DNA of 64,000 nt. Origin: Albibacillus kandeliae (GTDB lineage Bacteria > Pseudomonadota > Alphaproteobacteria > Rhodobacterales > Rhodobacteraceae). A program made the position numbers and the translations under genes. Positions within the stretch are counted from its first letter, which is position 1. Each line of letters begins with the position of its first letter. Positions 43,086-50,952 of the stretch are shown one piece after another. The stretch spans positions 248,001 through 312,000 of the forward strand of contig NZ_QEHM01000004.1 of assembly GCF_003116585.1 (NCBI RefSeq), read 5' to 3'. The notes beneath the pieces were generated by a model that saw nothing but the letters and a program-made list of their open reading frames with translations, was not told the DNA's origin and ran no database searches.

Positions 43086-44462
43086 CTACCGCAGCGGCGG
43101 TATCTGCGTGTTGAAGACTGCCGTGGGCTTGACCAGCGCGCGCTGTTCAAGATCGGCCACCAGCGCCTCGCCGCGCGGGTCCACCCCGAAATGCGCCGCG
43201 AGCCTGCTCTGCGCGGCCAGCATGCGATAGCCGCTGAAGGCGAGGCTCGCCTGCGCGCTGATCTGGGCGAACTCTGCCGAGAAGCGCGAGCGCTCTGCAT
43301 CCAGCAGGTCGATCAGGGTACGGGTGCCCGCCTCGAACTCGGAATCGTACTGGTCGACCAACTGGTCGATGGTGTCGAGCTGCGAGGTGGTGATGCGCAC
43401 CGTCTCGGCGTTGGAGAGATAGCTGTTCCACGTGCGCTCGGCCATCTCGCGCAGTTCCCGGATGGCCATGTGCCGTTCGGACAGCGCCTTGCTGTTGCGT
43501 TCGATCAGCGCGCGCTCGCGCGCCACGCGCCCGCCCTGGCTGATGATCCAGTCCATGCGAAGGCCGATGTAGGCATCCTTCTGCGATCCGCTGGCCCCGC
43601 CGATGTCCTCGCCGATGCTCATGCCGTAGTTGAACGAGACGCGCGGTTTCTGGTCCGCCATGCCGATGCGTTTCTGATAGGCGGTGCGGTTCACCTCGGT
43701 CGTGGCCGCCTGGATACGGAAGCTGTTGCGCTGCGCGGTGTCGATCAGTGCAGCGAGCGAGCGGGGCAGCGGGCTGGCGGAGGGCACCGCGAGCGGGCCG
43801 TTGCGCTTGTGGCCCACGATGCGCTCGTACCGGGCCTCGGCATCGCGCCCGGCCTGTCGCACCTCGACCAGCGCGATCTCGGCCGCGCGGATGCGATCCA
43901 TCGCCTGCAACTGGTCGCTGACCGGCAGCCGCCCGCCCTCGACAAGGTCGCTGACGCGCTGACCGAGGACGCGGTGCGCCTCGAGATTGCGCGAGGCCGA
44001 GGCCTGCAACAGCAGGTGGCGGTAAACGTCGATGTAGACTTCGGTGGCGTTCAGGGCGAGCGTTTCGGAGGCGTCCAGCAGGCGCAGGATGCTGCCGTCC
44101 GCCCGCGCCGCGTTGGCGTAGACCGCGTTGGCACGCCGGTAGCCGTCGAACAGCACGAATTCCGCCTCGACCCCGAGCTGGCGCCGGAACTTGGTGTTGT
44201 CGTTGTCGCTGACGGAAAGCGAACTGGGGTCGTCCACCCGTTCGGCCCCGGCATCGCCGTAGAGGCGCACGGTCGGAAGGAAGTCGCGTTCGAGCTCGAG
44301 CATCTCGTAAACGCTCGCGGTCGCCTCGGCACGGGCCGATGCGAGGTCAGGATAGGTGGCCAGTGCGTTGCGTACCGCCTCTCTCAGGCTTTCGGACGCC
44401 ACCGGCCCAGTGGCAACGGCCCACAAGGCCCCTGCCCATAAAAATGACTTGGCAGAAAACAT
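43086..44462 (-). CDS. TolC-family outer-membrane channel protein
   Basis: The 458-residue protein has a signal peptide (MFSAKSFLWAGALWAVATGP) and the two internal repeats of TolC-type proteins, each with long helices (ESLREAVRNALATYPDLASA and LVDQYDSEFEAGTRTLIDLL; the latter is the AgglT-like RTLIDLLDAE signature of LapE/TolC export partners). It provides the outer-membrane exit for the repeat protein. It is the first gene of the tolC-ABC-hlyD operon; a candidate promoter lies 67-94 bases upstream. Confidence 0.92.
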   Translation of the reverse strand: MFSAKSFLWAGALWAVATGPVASESLREAVRNALATYPDLASARAEATASVYEMLELERDFLPTVRLYGDAGAERVDDPSSLSVSDNDNTKFRRQLGVEAEFVLFDGYRRANAVYANAARADGSILRLLDASETLALNATEVYIDVYRHLLLQASASRNLEAHRVLGQRVSDLVEGGRLPVSDQLQAMDRIRAAEIALVEVRQAGRDAEARYERIVGHKRNGPLAVPSASPLPRSLAALIDTAQRNSFRIQAATTEVNRTAYQKRIGMADQKPRVSFNYGMSIGEDIGGASGSQKDAYIGLRMDWIISQGGRVARERALIERNSKALSERHMAIRELREMAERTWNSYLSNAETVRITTSQLDTIDQLVDQYDSEFEAGTRTLIDLLDAERSRFSAEFAQISAQASLAFSGYRMLAAQSRLAAHFGVDPRGEALVADLEQRALVKPTAVFNTQIPPLR

Positions 44463-44528
44463 GTTACCCCCGGTCGGGCCGCCGGGCTGACTTGTCCCCA
44501 GTCATCTTACCTTGGCGGTCCCGGACTC

Positions 44529-44556
44529 AGGCTACATCAGGGTCCCCTTACGTCAA
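44529..44556 (-). promoter_or_regulatory. Candidate sigma-70-type promoter for the secretion operon
   Basis: On the minus strand TTGACG (44556-44551) is followed after 16 bases by TAGCCT (44534-44529). The -35 matches 5 of 6 consensus bases, the -10 only weakly. It is the best match in the 300-base gap 44463-44764, which otherwise holds only the terminator of the SDR gene and no supported ORF. Confidence 0.3.
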
Positions 44557-44700
44557 AGTTAAATCTCGAAGTCGGAATGTGTGGTTGCGGGACAGCTGTC
44601 TGAAACGGGTTTTGCGCGAGGCGATGAGGGAAAACTCACGCAATGCACGTAAGAACTCATAGCCACTTCTCCACATGGTTGCGCTCGCAGGCGAAACGAA

Positions 44701-44731
44701 AACACCCGATTCCCTGCCGGGAACCGGGTGT
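44701..44731 (-). terminator. Intrinsic terminator of the SDR gene
   Basis: A 13-bp stem with one A-C mismatch (44702-44714 with 44719-44731, loop TGCC), followed on the minus strand by TTTTCGTTT. It begins 33 bases after the SDR stop. Confidence 0.75.
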
Positions 44732-44764
44732 CGAAGCCGTGATACAGCCGTGCCGTGGGGCGCG

Positions 44765-45526
44765 TTACTTGGGCGCCATGCGGATCGCGCCGTCGAGGCG
44801 GATGGTCTCGCCGTTCAGCATCGGGTTGCGCACGATGGACTCGACCATCATCGCGTATTCCTCGGGATGGCCGAGGCGGTTCGGGAAGGGCACCTGCGCG
44901 CCGAGCGAGTCCTGCGCTTCCTGCGGCAGCGACTGCATCAGCGGGGTCAGGAACAGGCCCGGCGCGATGGTCATGACGCGGATGCCGTAGCGGGCGAATT
45001 CACGCGCGATGGGCAGCGTCATGCCCACGATCCCGCCCTTGGAGGCCGCATAGGCGGCCTGGCCGATCTGGCCGTCGAAGGCAGCGACCGAGGCGGTGTT
45101 GATCACCACGCCGCGCTCTTCGCCCAGCGGTTCGGCGGTGTGCAGGGCAGCGGCCCATTTCGACAGCACGTTGAACGAGCCGAAGAGGTTCACGTTCACG
45201 ATCGAGGTGAACCCCTGCAGCGGGATCGCCGAACCGTCGCGGTTGATGACCTTGGCCGGGGGCCCGATACCAGCGCAGTTCACGAGGATGCGGGCCTTGC
45301 CGTGCAGCCCCTCTGCCTTGGCGATGGCTTCCTCGACCTCGCTCTCGTCAGTGACGTTCACCTTGAAGAAGGCGCCGCCGAGTTCCTTGGCCTTGGCCTC
45401 GCCGGCCTCTGCGTTGAGGTCGAAAATCGCGACTTTCGCGCCGGCGCGGGCCAGCATTTCCGCCGTCGCGCCACCAAGCCCCGAGGCGCCGCCGGTTACG
45501 ATCGCGGACTGTGCTTCGATCTGCAT
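44765..45526 (-). CDS. SDR family dehydrogenase (HSD10/3-hydroxyacyl-CoA dehydrogenase-like)
   Basis: A 253-residue short-chain dehydrogenase. TGGASGLGGATAEML is the NAD-binding glycine motif, LVNCAGIG the NNAG-equivalent, NTASVAAFDGQIGQAAYAAS holds the catalytic Ser and Tyr, and K follows in ASKGGIVG. The GPPAKVINRDG insert and PNRLGHPEEYAMMVESIV end are typical of type-2 3-hydroxyacyl-CoA dehydrogenases (HSD17B10-like), which act on short branched acyl-CoAs. It is a single gene with its own terminator and an inverted repeat upstream. Confidence 0.88.
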   Translation of the reverse strand: MQIEAQSAIVTGGASGLGGATAEMLARAGAKVAIFDLNAEAGEAKAKELGGAFFKVNVTDESEVEEAIAKAEGLHGKARILVNCAGIGPPAKVINRDGSAIPLQGFTSIVNVNLFGSFNVLSKWAAALHTAEPLGEERGVVINTASVAAFDGQIGQAAYAASKGGIVGMTLPIAREFARYGIRVMTIAPGLFLTPLMQSLPQEAQDSLGAQVPFPNRLGHPEEYAMMVESIVRNPMLNGETIRLDGAIRMAPK

Positions 45527-45555
45527 TCGGATGTCTCCCTAGTCTGTTTCCTCCG

Positions 45556-45580
45556 CGAACCGGACCAGCTGTCCGGTTCG
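45556..45580. promoter_or_regulatory. Perfect inverted repeat upstream of the SDR gene
   Basis: CGAACCGGAC (45556-45565) and GTCCGGTTCG (45571-45580) flank a 5-base centre, 30-54 bases upstream of the SDR start. The position suits an operator or a 5'-UTR hairpin; no regulator gene is adjacent. The rest of 45527-45752 contains no gene. Confidence 0.45.
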
Positions 45581-45752
45581 AATGCGCCTGCCCGGCCCTG
45601 CCGGGAGGCGCCCCGCGAACAGCAGTAACTATTCGGATGGCAACGGACAATTGCCGAATGACCGTGACGTTCCGTCGGGGCAGGATGTCGCGGGGGCTTG
45701 CCGGTGCGGCGCGGCGGGGGCACCCTGCGGCCAGACAGGGGAGCATGGCGGC

Positions 45753-46205
45753 ATGAGCGAAGTGCGAGACGGAGAGGTCCGGATCGATCTGACCGAGGCG
45801 GCAGATGCCGCGCTGCGGTTCATCGGGGTGATCCACACGCCGTGGAGCGACCGCAAGGAGTGCCCCCGGCAGGGCCGGATCGACGGGCCGGAATGCCGGG
45901 TGGAAATCTTCGACCCCTGGGTCCCTGCCCTCGCGGGGCTGGAGGCCTTCGCCTCCATCGAGTTGTTCTACTGGCTCGACCGGTCGCGCCGCGACCTCGT
46001 GGTGCAGGTGCCGCGCCATTCGGGCCAGCCGAGCGGAACCTTCGCCCTGCGCTCGCCCGTCCGGCCCAACCCGATCGGACTGTCACGGGTCAAGCTGGAA
46101 CGGATCGAGGGGAACGTGCTGGTGGTGCGCGGGCTCGACTGCCTCGACGGGACGCCGCTGGTCGATATCAAGCCCGACCGCTGCGACTTCTCGGCGAAGG
46201 ACTAG
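45753..46205 (+). CDS. trmO: tRNA (N6-threonylcarbamoyladenosine37-N6)-methyltransferase TrmO
   Basis: The 150-residue protein is a single TrmO/VirR (UPF0066) domain that methylates t6A37 in some tRNAs using SAM. IGVIHTPWSDRKECPRQG is the N-terminal family block, IELFYWLDRSRRDL and GTFALRSPVRPNPIGLSRVK are the SAM-site beta-barrel blocks, and LDGTPLVDIKPD the end. It is shorter than the E. coli protein, lacking the C-terminal domain, as in many bacteria. Confidence 0.92.
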   Translation: MSEVRDGEVRIDLTEAADAALRFIGVIHTPWSDRKECPRQGRIDGPECRVEIFDPWVPALAGLEAFASIELFYWLDRSRRDLVVQVPRHSGQPSGTFALRSPVRPNPIGLSRVKLERIEGNVLVVRGLDCLDGTPLVDIKPDRCDFSAKD

Positions 46206-46214
46206 GTTCGCCCC

Positions 46215-46775
46215 TCAGCGCAGCAGATCGGACACGATGCCGAGCGCTTCCATCACGGTGCCGGTGTCGCGCAGAACGCGGTAGACCCCGTTGTCGTACT
46301 GCACATAGCTCTGCCCGTAGGGCGGTGGCGGCAGGCGCCAGCGGTTGTAGTCGTCGATCACCACGTAGCGGCCCGGGATCACGTCGCCATAGCGGAAGAA
46401 ACGCCGGTCGTCGTAGGGGCGGGCATAGCTCCACTGGTTCACGCCGGGCTGCACATAGGTCCAGCCGTTGTTGACCGGGGGCGTATAGCGCCAGTAGCCG
46501 GGCTGCACGAACCGCCAGTCATCGCCCTGACGATAGCTGTAGCGGTCGCGGTCATAATAGCGGTCATGGTCATGATCGTGCCACTGGGGCTGCATCTTCT
46601 TGTACTGGCCCGGAGGCATTCCGAGGGGCTTCTTGGCCAGTCCGGGCGGCACGAAACTGCGGCTGTTGCCGTGGCCCTGGCCTTTCCAGTGCTTGTTGGA
46701 GTCTGCGAGGCTTGGCCCCGCGACAATCGCGAGTGCGACGGAAAGGGCCACCACAAAGGAAAATCGCCTGGACAT
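46215..46775 (-). CDS. RcnB family periplasmic protein
   Basis: A 186-residue protein with a cleavable signal (MSRRFSFVVALSVALAIVAG, cut near SLA). The mature part is rich in Tyr, His, Asp and Arg (HDHDHDRYYDRDRYSYRQGD) and ends with DVIPGRYVVIDDYNRWRLPP and YVQYDNGVYRVLRDTGTVME, the RcnB pattern. RcnB of E. coli helps nickel/cobalt homeostasis; the His-Asp run could bind metal. It is convergent with trmO (9-base gap). Confidence 0.85.
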   Translation of the reverse strand: MSRRFSFVVALSVALAIVAGPSLADSNKHWKGQGHGNSRSFVPPGLAKKPLGMPPGQYKKMQPQWHDHDHDRYYDRDRYSYRQGDDWRFVQPGYWRYTPPVNNGWTYVQPGVNQWSYARPYDDRRFFRYGDVIPGRYVVIDDYNRWRLPPPPYGQSYVQYDNGVYRVLRDTGTVMEALGIVSDLLR

Positions 46776-46899
46776 GATAAACTCGCTCGTTGCTCGGAGA
46801 ACTGGCTACGCCATCTTAACACTTTCCGCACGAGGAAGGTTCCCCCGGGGCACGCCATCGGCAGGGAAGCGCCGGGGGCTCTCGCCCGGAGCCCGAAGG

Positions 46900-47448
46900 C
46901 TAGAGGGCGTAGAGCCCGCCGCGCGCCTCGCCGGGTTCGGCATGGGTCCGGTAGAGGTCGAGCGCGACCTCGAACTCGTCCCGCGCGTCGCGCTCGACGG
47001 ACGGCAGTGCATGGACCACCTGCCGCGCCCAGTCGACATAGGCGGCCTTGCGGCTGGCGCACCAATCGGGCGGACAAAGCGTGATGGAGCGCACGTTGGA
47101 GGTCTTGTCGGCGATCTTGATCAGGGCCGCGCGGTGCGAGCGCGAGGGCGCGCCGAGGAGCTGGTGACGCTTGCGCGCCGCCTTGGGCAGGCTCATGTCA
47201 TCGGTCAGTTCGCGGACGATGGCGGCGACCTGCGGCCCGAAGCGGCGTTCGATCTCGTCGAAGGTCACCCCGGCGTCCTCGACGGTGTCGTGCAGCCATG
47301 CGGCGGCGACCGCGATTTCGTCGCCGTGGTGGCGGACCACGAAATCGGCCACTTCCTCGAGGTGCACGGCATAGGGAAGCCGCTGCGCCCCGCGCCGGTA
47401 CTGACCGTCGTGGGCATTGCGGGCAAAACGTTCCGCCTGTCGGATCAT
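46900..47448 (-). CDS. Small HD-domain hydrolase, possible small alarmone hydrolase
   Basis: A 182-residue single HD domain related to the hydrolase half of Rsh enzymes. HDGQYRRGAQRLPYAVHLEE, AAAWLHDTVEDAGVTFDEI and ALIKIADKTSNVRSI supply the H, HD(xxED) and D metal/active-site residues in the same order as in SpoT. There is no synthetase, TGS or ACT domain. It may hydrolyse (p)ppGpp or other nucleotides, like MESH1-type enzymes; substrate is inferred. It is a single gene upstream of the RcnB gene on the same strand (124-base gap). Confidence 0.8.
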   Translation of the reverse strand: MIRQAERFARNAHDGQYRRGAQRLPYAVHLEEVADFVVRHHGDEIAVAAAWLHDTVEDAGVTFDEIERRFGPQVAAIVRELTDDMSLPKAARKRHQLLGAPSRSHRAALIKIADKTSNVRSITLCPPDWCASRKAAYVDWARQVVHALPSVERDARDEFEVALDLYRTHAEPGEARGGLYAL

Positions 47449-47499
47449 GTCAGCCTCCCAACTGCATATCCCGCCGGTCCGGCATGACCGGCTATGTCA

Positions 47500-47608
47500 G
47501 GAACCGCGCTCCTCCTCTGGCGGTTCCCGGCCGGGGCACCGCTCCGGACGCCCCGACCCTGATCCGGGGCCCCTTGGGGCCGCCAGGGTCCCGGGGCAAG
47601 CCCGGGAC
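47500..47608. repeat. Cluster of GC-rich palindromes (REP-like)
   Basis: The gap between two minus-strand genes holds several hairpins: GGAACCGC (47500-47507) with 47520-47527, and GTCCCGGG (47588-47595) with CCCGGGAC (47601-47608) around GCAAG. The second motif is, from memory, common between genes in Rhodobacterales. It may act as transcript end for the GST gene's upstream neighbour or be a dispersed repeat. Confidence 0.4.
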
Positions 47609-47622
47609 GTGGGCTCAGCCTG

Positions 47623-48504
47623 TCAGCTTTCGCCCGCCGGTTCCAGCTTGTCCTGCGTCCGGGTCTCGAAATCGCCGGCATCGTGACGTTCGCGCAGCTG
47701 GGTCGACGGATCACCGAAGGCCCGGTTGACCATGCGGCCGCGCTTCACCGCCGGGCGCGCGTCGATCTCCCTGGCCCACTTCTGGACGTACTTGTAGCTC
47801 TCGACGTCGAGGAACTCGCCCGCCTCGTAGAGCCGGCCCAGCGCCAGTTGCCCGTACCAGGCCCAGATCGCCATGTCGGCGATGGTGTACTCGTCGCCCG
47901 ACACGTAGGGCGTTTCGGCAAGGCGCCGGTCCAGCACGTCGAGCTGGCGCTTGGTCTCCATCGCGAAGCGATCGATCGGGTACTGCCATTTCTCGGGCGC
48001 ATAGGCGTAGAAGTGGCCGAAGCCGCCACCGAGGTAGGGCGCGCTGCCCATCTGCCAGAACAGCCAGGACAGCATCTCGGGCCGCTTGGCCGGATCGGAG
48101 GGCAGGAAGGCCCCGAACTTCTCGGCGAGGTAGAGCAGGATGGCGCCGGATTCGAAGACGCGGGTCGGCGTCGCGGTCGAATGGTCCATCAGCGCCGGGA
48201 TCTTCGAGTTCGGATTGACCGAGACGAAGCCGCTGGAGAACTGGTCGCCTTCCGAGATGTTGACCAGCCAGGCGTCGTACTCGGCCTCCTTGATCCCCTT
48301 GGCCAGCAGTTCCTCGAGCAGGACAGTCACCTTGACCCCGTTCGGGGTCGCCAGCGAATAGAGCTGCAGCGGGTGCTTGCCTACCGGCAGGTCCTTGTCG
48401 TGGGTCGGGCCCGCGATGGGACGGTTGATGCTGGCGAAACGACCGCCGCTTTCCTTCTCCCATTTCCAGACTTTCGGGGGCGTGTAGGGGGTGGCGTCGG
48501 TCAT
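47623..48504 (-). CDS. yghU: YghU-type glutathione S-transferase (disulfide-bond reductase)
   Basis: The 293-residue protein belongs to the Nu-class GSTs. The N-terminal extension (YTPPKVWKWEKESGGRFASI NRP pattern) precedes the thioredoxin-like domain (LQLYSLATPNGVKVTVLLEE, where T-P-N binds glutathione; NPNSKIPALMD; FESGAILLYLAEKFG) and the helical C-terminal domain (YTIADMAIWAWYGQLALGRL). Such enzymes use two glutathiones to reduce disulfides and hydroperoxides. A 161-base gap without genes separates it from puuD. Confidence 0.93.
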   Translation of the reverse strand: MTDATPYTPPKVWKWEKESGGRFASINRPIAGPTHDKDLPVGKHPLQLYSLATPNGVKVTVLLEELLAKGIKEAEYDAWLVNISEGDQFSSGFVSVNPNSKIPALMDHSTATPTRVFESGAILLYLAEKFGAFLPSDPAKRPEMLSWLFWQMGSAPYLGGGFGHFYAYAPEKWQYPIDRFAMETKRQLDVLDRRLAETPYVSGDEYTIADMAIWAWYGQLALGRLYEAGEFLDVESYKYVQKWAREIDARPAVKRGRMVNRAFGDPSTQLRERHDAGDFETRTQDKLEPAGES

Positions 48505-48665
48505 GACAGGTCTCTTTCGTTTGGGATTGGTACGGCGCGGCGCATCCTGCCGGGCCGGAGAGGGACTGCCTGCAAGCTATGCGCCGGGGCGCATCAGTCA
48601 AGATCCGAGGGATGGGTAAGCGTGCGCGACCGGCCGCCGTGGCGGCACCTAAGCGCGGGGCGGGC

Positions 48666-49919
48666 CTAGCGGCTTGCCAGCGAAAAGCTCAACTGGCCCG
48701 ACGCCCGGCGGTACCAGTCGGCCAGCAGTTCGCGTTCTTCGGGCGAGATGAAAGAGACATTGGCGGGCGGCATCGCCGTGGTCACGCCGGCCTGGATGTA
48801 GATCATCCGCGCGGCGGCGGCGATGTCCTTGTCGGTCTCGAGGTAGAGGTGCTTGGGTGCCCAGTGGATGCCCTCGTAGAAGGGTTCGCGCGCGTGGCAC
48901 ATCGAGCAGCGGCCAAGGACCACGTCGCGCACCTGGTCGAAACTCTCATCGCTGGCAAAGACCTGCTGCGTCGGCGTCAGGGCGGCCTCTTCGTCGGCCT
49001 CGGGCGTGCCGTACCCGAGGTTCGAGAGCCAGATGATCAGGATGAAGAGCACGGCGGTAACGGCCCATGTCCAGTAGGGCGGCGTGCGGCGCGCGTGCAT
49101 GGTGTTGAAGAAATGCCGGATCGTCACCCCCATCAGGAAGACCAGCGCGGCGATGATCCAGTTGTACTGGGTCGCGAAGGCCAGCGGGTAGTGGTTCGAC
49201 AGCATCAGGAAGATGACCGGCAGCGTCAGGTAGTTGTTGTGGGTCGAGCGCAGCTTGGCGATCTTGCCGTACTTCGGGTCGGGCTTGCGGCCCGCCTTGA
49301 GGTCGGCCACCACGATGCGCTGGTTCGGCATGATGATGAAGAAGACGTTCGCCGTCATGATCGTCGCCGTGAAGGCGCCGAGGTGCAGCATCATCGCGCG
49401 GCCGGTGAAGATGTGGTTGTAGCCCCAGCCCATGATCACCAGCAGCACGAAGAGCAGCACCATCAGCAGTGTGGGCCGTTCGCCGAGACCCGATTTGCAG
49501 AGGTAGTCGTAGACCAGCCAGCCGATGGTGAGCGAGCCCGCCGAGATCAGGATGCCCTGCCAGAGGGCAAGGTCGGCCTTTTCCGGGTCGATCAGGAACA
49601 ACTCGCCCCCGACCCAGTAGACGATCATGAGCATGGCCGCGCCGGAGAGCCATGTCGAATAGCTCTCCCATTTGAACCAGGTCAGGTGCTCGGGCATCAT
49701 CTCGGGTGCCACAAGGTATTTCTGGATGTGGTAGAAACCGCCGCCGTGGACCTGCCATTCCTCGCCATGCGCGCCCACCGGCAGGTGCGGCGCCTTTTGC
49801 AGGCCGAGGTCGAGGGCGATGAAGTAGAAAGACGAGCCGATCCAGGCGATCGCCGTGATCACGTGCAGCCAGCGGACTGCAAAGGCGATCCAGTCCCAGG
49901 TAATGGCAAGGTCCAGCAT
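48666..49919 (-). CDS. puuD: Membrane urate oxidase PuuD with C-terminal cytochrome c domain
   Basis: The 417-residue protein has an N-terminal urate-oxidase membrane domain of about eight helices (WLHVITAIAWIGSSFYFIAL at the start; the conserved GEEWQVHGGGFYHIQKYLVAP; RHFFNTMHARRTPPYWTWA) and a C-terminal c-type haem domain with CSMCH near residue 340 and a Met-rich end (AMPPANVSFISPEERELL). PuuD oxidises urate to 5-hydroxyisourate and passes electrons to cytochromes. No other purine-breakdown gene is in the window. Confidence 0.92.
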   Translation of the reverse strand: MLDLAITWDWIAFAVRWLHVITAIAWIGSSFYFIALDLGLQKAPHLPVGAHGEEWQVHGGGFYHIQKYLVAPEMMPEHLTWFKWESYSTWLSGAAMLMIVYWVGGELFLIDPEKADLALWQGILISAGSLTIGWLVYDYLCKSGLGERPTLLMVLLFVLLVIMGWGYNHIFTGRAMMLHLGAFTATIMTANVFFIIMPNQRIVVADLKAGRKPDPKYGKIAKLRSTHNNYLTLPVIFLMLSNHYPLAFATQYNWIIAALVFLMGVTIRHFFNTMHARRTPPYWTWAVTAVLFILIIWLSNLGYGTPEADEEAALTPTQQVFASDESFDQVRDVVLGRCSMCHAREPFYEGIHWAPKHLYLETDKDIAAAARMIYIQAGVTTAMPPANVSFISPEERELLADWYRRASGQLSFSLASR

Positions 49920-50052
49920 TCCGGTCTCCGCTGTTTCGGGTTCTGTCTACCCTATCGCGGTCACCGGTTGTGCATCTATCGGCAAAAAGTCCCGATCAGT
50001 TTCAAAAATTGCCAAAGAATTGCGCGCATTCGATGGCGCGGCAGGGGGAAAT

Positions 50053-50952
50053 CTAGGCGCTATCGGCCAGCGCCACGAGCGCGCTGCCGTCGAAGCCCTC
50101 GCGCAGGCCGATGCATACAAGGCCCGGGCGCGCGTCATCCGGGCCCGGCGTCACCTCCCAGCGGTTCCCGGCGACGTGGATCAGGCGGACGCCGCCCTGC
50201 CGGTCGCGCAAGTAGCCCTTGGCGCGCACCACGCCGTAGGGGCCCTCGGCGATCCGCGCGGCCAGCGCCTCGCAGTCGACCGGGGCGGCAGGGCGCAGGA
50301 CGATGCTGTCGAAAAGCTTGTCCGCGTGTCCCCCGGCGGACGAGGCCAGTGGTTCGGCCCCGAGCCCGAGCACGGCCTCGATGGCGACCGCGCCCCGGAT
50401 CGACGGGATCCGCGCGGCCTGTGGCGCGGTGTCGGCCAGCCAGAGGTCGAGCGCTTCGAGCTCGGTCTCGCCCAGCAGGTCGCTCTTGTTCATCAGCACG
50501 ATGTTCGCATCCCGCAACTGCCGCAGGATGGTGTCGCCGATATAGGGGTCCACCGCCGCGCGGCGCAGTTGCGGCGCATCGGCAAGGACCACGGTGCCGT
50601 CGGGGCGAAAGCCGTCGATCAGGGAAACGGTCAGCAGGATCGCGCCCGGGATCGCCACGCCGGAGGATTCGATCACCACGTGGTCCGGGCGCGGGTCCAT
50701 CTGTGCCATCTGGATCAGCGCGGCGGTCAGGTCGCTGCCGAAGGAACAGCAGACACAGCCCCCGGCGATGGAGATCAGGTTGTCGCCTTCGGCCTCGATC
50801 AGGTCCTCATCGATCGGCAGCTCGCCGAACTCGTTGACCAGCACGGCCAGCCGCCGCCCGCCCGCGTTGCGCAGCAGGTGGTTGACCATCGTGGTCTTGC
50901 CGGCGCCGAGGTAGCCCCCGATCACCGTGACCGGGAGCGGTTCACCCGTCAC
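50053..50952 (-). CDS. G3E family (CobW/COG0523) GTPase, candidate metallochaperone
   Basis: The 299-residue protein has Walker A GGYLGAGKTTMVNHLL, the metal-binding GGCVCCSF motif (CxCC type) near residue 66, Walker B-like VIESSG and the NKSD guanine motif (VLMNKSDLLGE). A CobW C-terminal domain follows. COG0523 GTPases deliver zinc or other metals to client enzymes. It starts at a GTG overlapping the stop of the amidohydrolase by 4 bases, so the amidohydrolase, a metalloenzyme family, is the obvious candidate client. Confidence 0.9.
   Translation of the reverse strand: MTGEPLPVTVIGGYLGAGKTTMVNHLLRNAGGRRLAVLVNEFGELPIDEDLIEAEGDNLISIAGGCVCCSFGSDLTAALIQMAQMDPRPDHVVIESSGVAIPGAILLTVSLIDGFRPDGTVVLADAPQLRRAAVDPYIGDTILRQLRDANIVLMNKSDLLGETELEALDLWLADTAPQAARIPSIRGAVAIEAVLGLGAEPLASSAGGHADKLFDSIVLRPAAPVDCEALAARIAEGPYGVVRAKGYLRDRQGGVRLIHVAGNRWEVTPGPDDARPGLVCIGLREGFDGSALVALADSA

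Noticed and set aside
44643-44990. Plus-strand frame of 115 codons in the gap after the TolC gene
   Set aside because: It runs through the SDR terminator and into the antisense of the SDR gene; no ribosome site or recognisable domain.
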